NCBI GenBank assembly: GCA_049454855.1
Contig: JBMUAQ010000007.1
Location: 1-37,530 of the forward strand
Direction of reading: 5' to 3'
Source of the DNA: UBA2093 sp049454855
GTDB taxonomy: Bacteria; Actinomycetota; Acidimicrobiia; Acidimicrobiales; Ilumatobacteraceae
DNA: 37,530 nt
Shown here: positions 8,704-16,901 of the stretch, in pieces
Numbering within the stretch: position 1 is the stretch's first letter
How the letters are laid out: every line of letters begins with the position of its first letter
Made by a program: the position numbers and the translations under genes
The notes under the pieces: generated by a model
Told to the model about the DNA's origin: nothing
The model's database searches: none
Seen by the model: only the letters and a program-made list of their open reading frames with translations

Positions 8704-8949
8704 CTACACGAACAACTGGATGATCCTCCAGCCCATGTAGAGACACAGGAGCGCCACGAGAAGAGTGAAGTGCCATGGCACCTTCTCGCCCTTCTCCCCC
8801 GCCAGTTGCCGCAGGTCCAGCGAGTCGGCCGTGACCGGCTTGCCGGACACCGTGGTGAACACGATCTCGGTCCGGCACGACGGGCAACGACCGTCCGCGG
8901 TCACCGAGGACTGTGTGAGGTACCTCGCGCACGGTTCGCACCAGGGCAC
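8704..8949 (-). CDS. Small zinc-ribbon membrane protein
   Basis: An 81-residue protein with two Cys pairs, WCEPCARY (Cys4, Cys7) and CPSCRTEIVF, spaced like a zinc ribbon, followed by one C-terminal transmembrane helix (FTLLVALLCLYMGWRIIQLF). It would be anchored with the ribbon on the cytoplasmic side. The GTG start is one base after the der stop, so it is translated with der. I do not recognise a named family. Codon use and the coherent domain layout argue that it is real. A role near Der in ribosome or membrane biology would be guesswork. Confidence 0.75.
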   Translation of the reverse strand: MPWCEPCARYLTQSSVTADGRCPSCRTEIVFTTVSGKPVTADSLDLRQLAGEKGEKVPWHFTLLVALLCLYMGWRIIQLFV

Positions 8950-8950
8950 G

Positions 8951-10276
8951 TCAGTCGCCCTTCCTGCGCACGCGCATCACGAGCGGCACCGACCCGAACC
9001 CGAAACCCTCCCGGATGCATCTCTCGAGGTACCGGACGTACGTCTTGGGCAGCTCGCGGTTCACGAACAGGGTGAACGTCGGCGGGTCGGTGGCTCCCTG
9101 CACCGCATACAGCACCTTCGCACCGCCACCCGCGGGCTGGCGCTGCTGGGCAGCCTCGATGATGCGGTTCACGTCCTTGGTGGGCACCCGGCGGCTGTAC
9201 TGCTCGATGGCCTCCTTCAGAACCGGCCGCAGCTTGTGCACTCCCTTGCCGGTGAGGGCAGAGATCTTCAGCACGGGCGAATCGGACACGAAGTGCAGCA
9301 GACGGGCGAGGTCTGCCTCCACCGCACGGCGCGCCTCGGAATCCAGCAGTTCCCACTTGTTCAGGACAACGAGGATCGGGCAGCCCGCCGCGTCCACCCG
9401 CTCGGCCAGGCGCTGGTCCTGGCTGGTCACCGAGACCGTTGCGTCGATCACGAGCATCGCGACATCCGCATCGTCGATCGCACGCAGCGCTCGTACGAGG
9501 GAGAAGTACTCGGCCGAGTCGTCGATGCGGCTGCGTCGCCTCATGCCGGCGGTGTCGATGAACACGATCGGACCGTCCTCGGTCTCCACCAGCGTGTCGA
9601 TGGCATCGCGCGTGGTGCCGGGCATGTCGTGGACCACTGCTCGGTCCTCCCCGACGAGGCGGTTGAACAGGGTGCTCTTGCCCACGTTGGGCCGGCCGAC
9701 GATGGCCACCCGCGGGGCATCGGGCATCTCGGGTGCGCGCTCAGAGCTCTCCTCCGGAGCCTCCCCGGCGTCGGGAAGGTGCTCGAGCACCACATCGAGG
9801 AAGTCGCCGCTGCGTCGACCGTGGAGTGCACTCACCGGGTGCGGGTCACCGAGGCCAAGGGAGAGAAACGCCCACATGTCCATTTCCTTGCGTTCGCTGT
9901 CGGCCTTGTTGGCCGCGAGCAGCACGGGCACTTCAGCCCTCCTCAACCAGGCGGCAACTGCCTCGTCGTCATCGGTGACTCCCACGGTGGCATCCACCAT
10001 GAAGATCACGAGGTCGGCAGTCCGCACTGCCTCCTCCACCTGACGGCTGACCTTGTCGTCGAGTTCGTCACCCGAGGGCAGCCAGCCGCCCGTGTCGACC
10101 AGCAGGAACTCACGGTCGAGCCATGACGCGACACGCGAGTTTCGGTCCCGGGTGACCCCGGGCCGGTCCTCCACGATTGCGGCACGTTCACCCACGACCC
10201 GGTTGAACCACGTGCTCTTGCCCACGTTCGGACGCCCCACGATCACGACCGTGGGCAGGGTGGCGTTCTCGCTCAT
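8951..10276 (-). CDS. der: Ribosome biogenesis GTPase Der (EngA)
   Basis: A double-GTPase needed for assembly of the 50S ribosomal subunit. The 441 residues show tandem G domains: first GRPNVGKST at 14-22, DTGG at 61-64 and NKAD at 123-126; then GRPNVGKST at 194-202, DTAG and NKWE. The C-terminal KH-like domain ends PKTYVRYLERCIREGFGF. An acidic linker (about 170-187) joins the two G domains. Its ATG overlaps the stop of the DUF512 gene (ATGA), and the small zinc-ribbon gene follows at once. In M. tuberculosis engA sits beside scpAB-rluB-cmk; here it is away from scpAB, and cmk is not in the window. Confidence 0.97.
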   Translation of the reverse strand: MSENATLPTVVIVGRPNVGKSTWFNRVVGERAAIVEDRPGVTRDRNSRVASWLDREFLLVDTGGWLPSGDELDDKVSRQVEEAVRTADLVIFMVDATVGVTDDDEAVAAWLRRAEVPVLLAANKADSERKEMDMWAFLSLGLGDPHPVSALHGRRSGDFLDVVLEHLPDAGEAPEESSERAPEMPDAPRVAIVGRPNVGKSTLFNRLVGEDRAVVHDMPGTTRDAIDTLVETEDGPIVFIDTAGMRRRSRIDDSAEYFSLVRALRAIDDADVAMLVIDATVSVTSQDQRLAERVDAAGCPILVVLNKWELLDSEARRAVEADLARLLHFVSDSPVLKISALTGKGVHKLRPVLKEAIEQYSRRVPTKDVNRIIEAAQQRQPAGGGAKVLYAVQGATDPPTFTLFVNRELPKTYVRYLERCIREGFGFGSVPLVMRVRRKGD

Positions 10277-11706
10277 TGTGCTCCTCCTGCGTGAGCGTCC
10301 AGCAGTCCGCGCAGGTACGCCCCGGACGCTGGAACGACCTCCACCGTGAACATCGACGAGAGCTCATCGATTGTGCCACCGTCAAGGAACCGGCCGCCGT
10401 TCAGGCACACCTCGGGGAGGAGGAACAACGTGTCCGCGGGCCGGGTGCGGCACGTGCGCACGATGTCGGAATGGGTCATGAGGCCCGCCACTGCCGTGTT
10501 GCCGCCGAAGTGCTCGTTGCGCACAGCCAGCACCTCCACACCGGGTCGCCCGTCGACCAAGGGCCCGATCACGCCCGCAGCCAGTTCACCCGTGAGGATG
10601 GCGATCCGCGGCGCCGCCGTGGATGCGCGGCGTCTGCCCGCCGACAACGAGACCGCAACCGGGTCCGCCTCACGGCGCAGGCCCGTGTCCACGGCGGGGT
10701 TCGCTGCTCTCACGTACCCCGTGGAATCAACCGACGAGAAGAATCCGCCACCGTTGTGCGTCCTGTCATCGCGCCGTCCCTCGAAGGCCTCGACGAAGGA
10801 GCGCACGAGTCCCACCCCGTCCTCGAGCATGCCGAAACCGTCGTAGGCGTCGGCAGTCGGCACGTCGAGTCCGGCCCGCAGGTACAGCTCATCTGCGGCA
10901 TGCACCACCCTCCGGCCGAGGACGCCGCGGAACCGGCCGGCCCACTTCTCGATGCGCAGCACCGCATCCAGGGCCTCCGCCGGGGTGTGGACACGCATCC
11001 GTGCCTCGGTGTTGTGGCGGGAGAGACCCAACGGCACCACGGCAACATTCGACACCTCGGGGAACCTCTCGAGGATGCCGAGCAGGGTGTCGTCGAGGAT
11101 GCCGTTGTCGTTCACCCCGGGGCACAGCACGATCTGGAGGTTCGCCTCGATGCCGTGGTCGAGCATCTGTCGCAGCCACCTCAGGCTCACCCCACCGCGC
11201 TCGTTGCGCAGCATCGCGCTCCTCACGTCGGGGTCGACAGCGTGCACGCTCACGTACAGGGGCGAGAGCCGCTCGTCGACGATTCTCTCCAGGTCGGCCT
11301 CGGTGAACCGTGTGAGCGTGGTGAAGTTCCCGAAGAGAAAACTGAGCCGGTAGTCGTCGTCCTTCGTGTACAGGCTGCGGCGCATCCCCTTGGGCAGCTG
11401 GTAGATGAAACAGAACTCGCAGTGGTTGTCGCAGGGCTGCACGCGGTCGAACAGGGCACTCGACACGGACACGCCGAAGGGAGTGCCCGGCTCCCGTCTC
11501 ACCGTGAGGTTTCTCTCGAGTCCGCCCCTCGACACCGTCATCTCCACCTCGGCCTCGTCCACGAGCCGGTGCCACTCGATCACGTCCCTCGGAACTGTTC
11601 CGCCCACCGACAGGACCACGTCCCCGGGCACGACTCCGGCCCTCTCGGCTGCGGAACCGGGGTCCACCGACACCACGACGGGTGAGAGATCGGCGGTGGT
11701 GTCCAC
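10273..11706 (-). CDS. DUF512 PDZ/radical-SAM-like protein
   Basis: A 477-residue protein of the DUF512 family: an N-terminal PDZ-like domain (about 8-70, VSVDPGSAAERAGVVPGDVV), then an iron-sulfur motif CDNHCEFCF with Cys92, Cys96 and Cys99 in the CxxxCxxC radical-SAM pattern, a TIM-barrel-like region, and the C-terminal DUF512 portion ending in PEVCLNGGRFLDG. Members are widespread and often lie beside der; the reaction is unknown. The GTG start has TAGCCT 7 nt upstream, a leaderless promoter, divergent from ispH. It is the first gene of the DUF512-der-zinc-ribbon run, which may read on into tRNA-Pro and SRAP. Confidence 0.93.
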   Translation of the reverse strand: MDTTADLSPVVVSVDPGSAAERAGVVPGDVVLSVGGTVPRDVIEWHRLVDEAEVEMTVSRGGLERNLTVRREPGTPFGVSVSSALFDRVQPCDNHCEFCFIYQLPKGMRRSLYTKDDDYRLSFLFGNFTTLTRFTEADLERIVDERLSPLYVSVHAVDPDVRSAMLRNERGGVSLRWLRQMLDHGIEANLQIVLCPGVNDNGILDDTLLGILERFPEVSNVAVVPLGLSRHNTEARMRVHTPAEALDAVLRIEKWAGRFRGVLGRRVVHAADELYLRAGLDVPTADAYDGFGMLEDGVGLVRSFVEAFEGRRDDRTHNGGGFFSSVDSTGYVRAANPAVDTGLRREADPVAVSLSAGRRRASTAAPRIAILTGELAAGVIGPLVDGRPGVEVLAVRNEHFGGNTAVAGLMTHSDIVRTCRTRPADTLFLLPEVCLNGGRFLDGGTIDELSSMFTVEVVPASGAYLRGLLDAHAGGAQ

Positions 11707-11711
11707 CGTGG

Positions 11712-11745
11712 TCAGGCTACCCGTGGCCCGCCGTCAGTAGCCTGA
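11712..11745. promoter_or_regulatory. Mirror-image divergent promoter (DUF512 / ispH)
   Basis: TCAGGCTAC (11712-11720) and GTAGCCTGA (11737-11745) are a perfect 9-bp inverted repeat. Each arm supplies TAGCCT as a -10: one 7 nt before the DUF512 GTG, the other 10 nt before the ispH ATG. The 47-bp gap thus holds two facing leaderless promoters. Confidence 0.6.
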
Positions 11746-11753
11746 GGCTCGTT

Positions 11754-12782
11754 ATGGGCGTGGACAAGGTGCTTCTCGCTTCGCCGCGGGGATTCTGCGC
11801 GGGAGTCGAGATGGCCATCAAGGCACTCGCATGGATGGTGCGCACCCACGACGAACCCGTGTACTGCTACCACGAGATCGTGCACAACAAGGTGGTCGTT
11901 GAGCGCTTCCGGGAGCAGGGAGTGGTGTTCGTCGACGACATCTCCGAGGTGCCCGAGGGCAGCCCCATCATGCTGAGCGCGCACGGGTCGGCACCCGAGG
12001 TGGTCGAGGCGGCACGACGCCGCGGCAGCTACGTGGTGGACGCCGTGTGCCCCCTCGTCACCAAGGTGCACCACGAGGTGAGGACACGGGCGGGAAAGGG
12101 TTACCGGATCATCTACGTGGGCCACGAGGGGCACGAGGAGGCAGTGGGCACGATGGCCGTGGCACCCGGGTCCATCAGCCGGGTCGAGTCGGTCGACGAG
12201 GTTCGCCGGCTCCCCGCTTTCGACGAGCCGGTGGCGATGCTCGCCCAGACCACGCTGTCACACCGGGAGTGGCACGAGGTCGCCGTCGCCGTGAGGGAAC
12301 GTTTCCCCGACGTGTGGACGCCCGGCCGCAGCGATCTCTGCTTCGCCACCACCAACCGACAGAGCGCCCTCATGCACATCGCACCGCAGGTGGATGCGTT
12401 CGTCGTGATCGGCTCGGCCAACAGCTCCAACACCCGCGCGCTCGAGCGTCTGGCGGTGGAGGCCGGTTGCGCACGGGTGCTGCGAGTGAACGATGCCGAC
12501 GAGATACCCGACGACCTGCACGGCATCGTCGGGGTGACAGCCGGGGCTTCCGCACCCGACGAACTCGTGGAGAACGTCATCAGCCGCCTTTCACCGAGGG
12601 ACGGCACAGAGGAGATCCACGTCACCGAGGAGGACGAGTACTTCCCGCCACCGCGCAACATCCGCGACCTCCAGGCAGCGGTGGGCACCGCGGTGTCGGC
12701 TCTCACTGGCGCCGGATCGGGCGCACGCACCTCCGTCGACGATCGCGCACTTGCGGCGAGTGCAGTGCTCAGGGCACTCTGA
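11754..12782 (+). CDS. ispH: 4-hydroxy-3-methylbut-2-enyl diphosphate reductase
   Basis: Last enzyme of the MEP isoprenoid pathway, an iron-sulfur enzyme giving IPP and DMAPP. The 342 residues contain the three cluster cysteines Cys15 (PRGFCAGV), Cys99 (DAVCPLV) and Cys196 (SDLCFATTNRQ), the substrate histidines (YHEIVHN, SAHGS, GHEGHEE) and the GSANSSNT motif. Its products would also feed the polyprenyl phosphate used by the UbiA/DprE genes further along. I use the ATG at 11754 just after the -10; an in-frame GTG two codons later is possible. The C-terminal 25 residues are a low-complexity tail. The CopD-like gene follows after 3 bp. Confidence 0.97.
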   Translation: MGVDKVLLASPRGFCAGVEMAIKALAWMVRTHDEPVYCYHEIVHNKVVVERFREQGVVFVDDISEVPEGSPIMLSAHGSAPEVVEAARRRGSYVVDAVCPLVTKVHHEVRTRAGKGYRIIYVGHEGHEEAVGTMAVAPGSISRVESVDEVRRLPAFDEPVAMLAQTTLSHREWHEVAVAVRERFPDVWTPGRSDLCFATTNRQSALMHIAPQVDAFVVIGSANSSNTRALERLAVEAGCARVLRVNDADEIPDDLHGIVGVTAGASAPDELVENVISRLSPRDGTEEIHVTEEDEYFPPPRNIRDLQAAVGTAVSALTGAGSGARTSVDDRALAASAVLRAL

Positions 12783-12785
12783 ACC

Positions 12786-13196
12786 ATGATCTCCCCGACG
12801 CTCGAGACACTCCGGCTCTTCCTCCATGTGCTCGCCGCGTCGGTGTGGGTGGGCGGCCAGATCGTGCTCGCGGGACTGGTCCCGCGGGTCCGGGCCGCGA
12901 ACAGGGAGGTGCTTCCAGTGATCGCAGCGGCGTTCGCGCGCATCGCGTGGCCGGCATTCGCGGTGGCGGTGGTGACGGGCGTGTGGAATCTCGTTGCGGT
13001 CGACCCGACCGCGCAAGGCGATGCCTACGTGGTCACCCTGTTCGTGAAACTTCTGCTCGTCGGCACCGCAGCGGCAGCAACCCTCGTGCACTCGGCGGGA
13101 CGCAGCAAGCTCGCTCTCGCGCTCGGCGGCGCCGTCGGCCTTCTCACATCCCTCGGGGTCTTCTGGCTCGGTGTCGTGCTCTCCGCCAACGCCTAG
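12786..13196 (+). CDS. Small four-helix membrane protein, CopD-like
   Basis: A 136-residue integral membrane protein with about four hydrophobic helices. The N-terminal LRLFLHVLAASVWVGGQI, with a His in the first helix and a His in LVHSAGRSK near residue 101, resembles CopD-type copper-resistance or DUF2269-like membrane proteins, where such histidines can bind metal or heme. No longer CopD domain is present. It starts 3 bp after the ispH stop and is likely co-transcribed. The substrate is not known. Its stop lies inside the first copy of the tandem 32-bp repeat. Confidence 0.75.
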   Translation: MISPTLETLRLFLHVLAASVWVGGQIVLAGLVPRVRAANREVLPVIAAAFARIAWPAFAVAVVTGVWNLVAVDPTAQGDAYVVTLFVKLLLVGTAAAATLVHSAGRSKLALALGGAVGLLTSLGVFWLGVVLSANA

Positions 13197-13272
13197 TTGC
13201 GCGGCACCAACACCCGGTGCCCCGCTAGTTGCGCGGCACCAACACCCGGTGCCCCGCTAGTTGCGCGGCACC
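13193..13272. repeat. Tandem 32-bp hairpin repeat between convergent genes
   Basis: Two identical 32-bp units (13193-13224, 13225-13256) are followed by a 16-bp partial third (13257-13272). Each unit starts CTAG and contains GGCACC-7 nt-GGTGCC, a stem-loop able to act on both strands. The CTAG of copy 1 carries the stop of the CopD-like gene, and that of copy 3 the stop of the acyl-CoA dehydrogenase. No T-tract follows, so a bidirectional terminator is plausible but unproven. Confidence 0.85.
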
Positions 13273-14456
13273 TTGCTCCACGAGACCTCGCGGTCCACGC
13301 GGACGTCACCGGGCAGACCGAGCACGCGCTCACCGAGGATGTTCTTCATCACCTCGGAGGTGCCGCCCTCGATCGAGTTCGCACGCGAGCGCAGGAACGC
13401 CTTCTGCAGAGAGTCGTAGCCCATCGCCGTCTCCGGGCGGAGCATCTCGTAGCTGCCGTACAGAAGGGCTTCTGCACCCATCATGTTCATGGCGAACGAG
13501 TAGATGTCCTTGTTCAGGTCGGCGCTCGCCATCTTGCCGATTGAGCCCTCGGGCCCGGGCGAGCCCATCTTGCGCTGCTGGTTCGCGCGGATGTTGGTGA
13601 GCCGCAGCAGTTCCGCCCTGATCCACAGCTTCATCAGCTCATCCCGGGTGGCCGCGTCCCGACGTTCCGCGGGCAGCTCCTCCCACACCTTCATGGCATG
13701 CGAGATGGTGCCCGAACCGCGCTGGGGAATCGTGCCGCCGATCGACACCCGCTCGTTCATCAACGTGGTGAGGGAGACGCGCCATCCGTCGCCAGGGTTG
13801 CCGAGCATCTCGCGTGCCGGGATGCGCGTGTCGGTGAAGTACACCTCGTTGAACTCGGCCTCGCCCGTCATCTGGCGCAGCGGTCGCACCTCCACGGTGG
13901 GGTCGAGCATGTCCACGACGAACGCCGTGAGACCCTGGTGCTTGACCTGCTCGGGGTCGGTGCGCACCACGAGCAGGCCCCACTTCGCGCGGTGCGCGAG
14001 GGTGGTCCACACCTTCTGGCCGTTCACCACCCACTCGTCACCGTCACGTACGCCCTTGCTCGACAGGCCCGCGAAGTCGGAGCCCGAGCCGGGTTCCGAG
14101 AACAGCTGGCACCAGACCTCCTCACCGGTGAACAACGGACGCAGGTACCGCCTCTTCTGCTCGTCACTCCCCCACTCCACCACGGTCGGGCCGCACATGC
14201 CGTGGCCAATCGGGTTGCGGGGCATCGAGAACGGGGCTCCCGCAGCGCTCAGCTTCTCGTTCACCACGCGTTGGTGCTTCGGGTTGGCCCCGAGCCCGCC
14301 GTGTCCCACCGGGAAGTGCACCCATGCGAGGCCCATGTCGAACTGCGCACCGAGGAACTCGACGACGGTGCAGTTCTTCGGGGGGTGCTTCTCCAGCAAC
14401 TCGTCGGTGAGGGCTGCAATGGTTGCTTCGTCTGCGGCAACGGTCTGGGTGCTCAC
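13257..14456 (-). CDS. Acyl-CoA dehydrogenase
   Basis: FAD-dependent acyl-CoA dehydrogenase, alpha-beta oxidation of an acyl-CoA. It has 399 residues. The central CQLFSEPGSGSDFAGL and WVVNGQKVWTTLAHRAKWGLLVVRTDP are diagnostic, and the C-terminal IEGGTSEVMKNILGERVLGLP belongs to the FadE-type branch. Chain length of the substrate cannot be told. The GTG start has AGGAG six bases upstream, so unlike many neighbours it has a proper ribosome site; TAAAGT at 14503-14498 is a candidate -10 with a leader of about 35 nt. It is divergent from the acyl-CoA synthetase, suggesting joint control of a fatty or aromatic acid pathway. The stop codon falls within the third, partial copy of the tandem repeat. 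Confidence 0.95.
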   Translation of the reverse strand: MSTQTVAADEATIAALTDELLEKHPPKNCTVVEFLGAQFDMGLAWVHFPVGHGGLGANPKHQRVVNEKLSAAGAPFSMPRNPIGHGMCGPTVVEWGSDEQKRRYLRPLFTGEEVWCQLFSEPGSGSDFAGLSSKGVRDGDEWVVNGQKVWTTLAHRAKWGLLVVRTDPEQVKHQGLTAFVVDMLDPTVEVRPLRQMTGEAEFNEVYFTDTRIPAREMLGNPGDGWRVSLTTLMNERVSIGGTIPQRGSGTISHAMKVWEELPAERRDAATRDELMKLWIRAELLRLTNIRANQQRKMGSPGPEGSIGKMASADLNKDIYSFAMNMMGAEALLYGSYEMLRPETAMGYDSLQKAFLRSRANSIEGGTSEVMKNILGERVLGLPGDVRVDREVSWSKVPRN

Positions 14457-14514
14457 TGTGTGCTCCTGTGGTGGTCGAACTGGGGCTGCTCGCTCGGACT
14501 TTACGACAACCCGC

Positions 14515-14535
14515 GACCGGGCCCGGTTCCCGGTC
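14515..14535. promoter_or_regulatory. Inverted repeat between divergent acyl-CoA genes
   Basis: GACCGGG (14515-14521) and CCCGGTC (14529-14535) form a 7-bp inverted repeat with a 7-bp spacer, in the 124-bp gap between acyl-CoA dehydrogenase and synthetase. It could be an operator for a TetR- or GntR-type fatty-acid regulator, or chance in GC-rich DNA. No regulator gene lies nearby. Confidence 0.3.
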
Positions 14536-14568
14536 TGGCCGGCTGGGATGTGACTCCCGTCATTCGGT

Positions 14569-14574
14569 TAGCGT
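14569..14574 (+). promoter_or_regulatory. -10 element, leaderless, for the acyl-CoA synthetase operon
   Basis: TAGCGT, 6 nt before the ATG at 14581. The same hexamer precedes trpS. It is the probable promoter for the synthetase-GDPD-ABC transporter run. Confidence 0.6.
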
Positions 14575-14580
14575 TCGGGC

Positions 14581-16137
14581 ATGTTCCCAGGCGTGTATGC
14601 AGAATCAGCCCCCGACCGTCCCGCAGTGATCCAGGCGTCAACGGGCAAGGTCACGACGTATTCCGAGCTCCACAGGGCGGCGGTGCGTCTCGCGAACGTG
14701 CTCCGTGAGGCCGGCATCAAGCCGGGTGACCACGTCGCCCTGTGCATGGAGAACCACGAGCGGTACCTGGAGGTCATCTGGGGCTGCCACTACGCGGGCA
14801 CCGTGTACACCGCGTGCTCCAGCCGGCTCACCAAGGCAGAGCTGGCCTACATCATCAACGACTGCGCCGCGAAGGCGTTCATCACCACCAAGTACAAGGC
14901 CGACCAGGCACTCGAGATCGCAGACGACATCCCGAACGTGTCGCTGCGTCTGATGATCGACGGCACGGTCCCTGGGTACGACTCATTCGAGTCCGTGGTG
15001 GATTCCGCCAGCGAGGCACCCCTCGCTGATCCTGTCGACGGCACGGACATGCTGTACTCGAGCGGGACGACCGGCATGCCCAAGGGCGTCGCGAAGCCGT
15101 TCCCCGGCACGCCTCTCGGCACTGCCGCCGGTCTCGGCCAGCCGCTCACCCAGGGCCTGTACAGGTACCGCGAGGAGATGGTGTACCTCTCCCCCGCGCC
15201 TCTGTACCACGCGGCACCGCTCCGCTTCAACATGTCGGTCCACTCCCACGGGGGCACCACGGTCGTGATGGAGCACTTCGACCCCGAGGAATACCTCAGG
15301 CTCGTGGAGCGTCACAGGGTGACCCACAGCCAGCTCGTGCCCACGATGTTCATCAGGATGCTGAAACTCGACCCGGAGGTGAGGCTCGCGCACGACGTCT
15401 CGAGTCTCGAGGTGGTCATCCATGCGGCCGCGCCGTGTCCGGTCGAGACGAAGCGGGCGATGATCGAGTGGTGGGGTCCCATCATCCACGAGTACTACGC
15501 GGGCACCGAGGGCAACGGCTTCGTGTACTGCAACTCCGAGATGTGGCTGGCCCACCCCGGAACGGTGGGAACGGCCCTCGTCGGCAAGGTGCACATCTGC
15601 GACGAGGAAGGGAACGAGGTTCCACAGGGAGAATCGGGCACGATCTTCTTCGAGGGCGGCGGTCAGTTCGAGTACCACAACGACCCCGAGAAGACGAAGA
15701 ACTCCCGAGACCCCAAGGGACGCGGCTGGAGCACCCTCGGAGACGTCGGGTATCTCGACGCCGACAACTTCCTCTACCTCACCGACCGCAAGGCGTTCAT
15801 GATCATCTCGGGCGGCGTGAACATCTACCCGCAGGAGTCCGAGAACGTCCTGGTCAACCACCCGAAGGTCGTGGACGTCGCCGTTTTCGGGGTGCCGAAC
15901 GAGGACTTTGGCGAGGAGGTCAAGGCAGTCGTACAACCGAAGGCCATGCCCGCGAGCCAGGAGGAGGCCAAGGCGCTCGAGAAGGAACTCATCGCATACT
16001 GCAGGTCGCAGCTTGCCGACGTCAAGTGCCCCAGGTCGGTCGACTTCCGTGCGGAACTTCCCCGTCACCCCACGGGCAAGCTCTACAAGAGGCTTCTCAA
16101 GGACGAGTACTGGGCGGCAGCAGGTCGATCGATCTGA
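14581..16137 (+). CDS. Acyl-CoA synthetase (AMP-forming)
   Basis: An ANL-superfamily ligase that activates a carboxylic acid to acyl-AMP and then acyl-CoA. The 518 residues carry the P-loop SSGTTGMPKG (160-169), YYAGTEGNG, the hinge region TLGDVGYLD followed by DRKAFMIISGGVNIYP, and the C-terminal catalytic Lys500 in PTGKLYK. Length and motifs fit medium- or long-chain FadD-like or crotonobetaine-ligase-like enzymes; specificity is open. It is the first gene of a five-gene overlapping operon: its TGA shares one base with the ATG of the GDPD gene. With the divergent dehydrogenase it points to beta-oxidation of an imported or lipid-derived acid. Confidence 0.95.
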   Translation: MFPGVYAESAPDRPAVIQASTGKVTTYSELHRAAVRLANVLREAGIKPGDHVALCMENHERYLEVIWGCHYAGTVYTACSSRLTKAELAYIINDCAAKAFITTKYKADQALEIADDIPNVSLRLMIDGTVPGYDSFESVVDSASEAPLADPVDGTDMLYSSGTTGMPKGVAKPFPGTPLGTAAGLGQPLTQGLYRYREEMVYLSPAPLYHAAPLRFNMSVHSHGGTTVVMEHFDPEEYLRLVERHRVTHSQLVPTMFIRMLKLDPEVRLAHDVSSLEVVIHAAAPCPVETKRAMIEWWGPIIHEYYAGTEGNGFVYCNSEMWLAHPGTVGTALVGKVHICDEEGNEVPQGESGTIFFEGGGQFEYHNDPEKTKNSRDPKGRGWSTLGDVGYLDADNFLYLTDRKAFMIISGGVNIYPQESENVLVNHPKVVDVAVFGVPNEDFGEEVKAVVQPKAMPASQEEAKALEKELIAYCRSQLADVKCPRSVDFRAELPRHPTGKLYKRLLKDEYWAAAGRSI

Positions 16138-16901
16138 TGCCGGCACGGCATCCGTATCTCGACCACGACGGCCCGATCGCCTTCGCCCACCGTGGCGGCA
16201 CCTCGGCGGCTCCGGAGAACACCATGGCCGCGTTCCAGGACGCGGTCGACCTCGGCTACACGCACGTGGAGACCGACGTGCATGTCACGTCCGACGGGGT
16301 GCTGGTGGCCTTCCACGACAACGATCTCGAGCGCACGTGCGGCATCAAGGGCCGAATCGAGGAGACGCCGTGGGATGTCATCGCGCGGGCACGGGTCGCC
16401 GGACGCGAACCGATACCGCGACTGGAGGAGGTGTTCTCGACCTGGCCGGGTCTGCACATCAACCTCGACTGCAAGACGTCGGAGGCCGAGGAGCCGCTTG
16501 CCCGCTTCCTCGGGACGCTGGACAGCCTCGACAGGGTCTGCCTCGGTTCGTTCAGTGATGCGCGCCTCGCACGCTTCAGGGCCCGCTTCGGCGAGCGACT
16601 GTGCACCTCGACAGGGCCGAGGGAGGTGGCACGACTGCTGCTCCATTCGCGCACGGCACGACTGCTGCCCCTGCGCACGCCCGCACTGGCGGCGCAGGTC
16701 CCGGAGCGGCAGGGTCCGGTGCGCGTCGTCACCCGCCGTTTCGTCGAGGCCTGCCATGCTGCAGGCATGCAGGTTCATGTGTGGACCGTGAACAAGGAGC
16801 ACGACATGCACCGGCTGCTCGACCTCGGCGTCGACGGCATCATGTCCGACGAGACCAGGGTGCTGCGCGAGGTCATGGATGCACGCAGGGGCCCCGCATG
16901 A
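16137..16901 (+). CDS. Glycerophosphodiester phosphodiesterase
   Basis: Hydrolyses glycerophosphodiesters to glycerol-3-phosphate and an alcohol. The 254 residues form a TIM barrel with the GDPD signatures AHRGGTSAAPENT (His18, Arg19, Glu27), ETDVHVTSDGV (Glu45, Asp47) and FHDNDLERT (His60). The late VHVWTVN strand and the VDGIMSDE ending are also typical. There is no signal peptide, so it acts in the cytoplasm. I place the start at the ATG that overlaps the synthetase stop by one base; the much longer open frame upstream is antiphase shadow. The 3' end overlaps the ATPase gene by ATGA. Its presence between a fatty-acid ligase and a transporter hints at lipid-headgroup salvage, which is inference. 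Confidence 0.94.
   Translation: MPARHPYLDHDGPIAFAHRGGTSAAPENTMAAFQDAVDLGYTHVETDVHVTSDGVLVAFHDNDLERTCGIKGRIEETPWDVIARARVAGREPIPRLEEVFSTWPGLHINLDCKTSEAEEPLARFLGTLDSLDRVCLGSFSDARLARFRARFGERLCTSTGPREVARLLLHSRTARLLPLRTPALAAQVPERQGPVRVVTRRFVEACHAAGMQVHVWTVNKEHDMHRLLDLGVDGIMSDETRVLREVMDARRGPA

Noticed and set aside
8585..8941. N-terminal extension of the SRAP protein through the tRNA gene
   Set aside because: The frame is open, but SRAP chemistry needs Cys at position 2, and the extension would translate the tRNA.
13193..13272. CRISPR array
   Set aside because: The copies are directly adjacent with no unique spacers, and no cas genes are present.
15435..16136. Long N-terminal extension of the GDPD frame inside the acyl-CoA synthetase gene
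   Set aside because: It is Arg/Gly-rich shadow sequence with no domain; the ATG overlapping the synthetase stop gives a normal GDPD.
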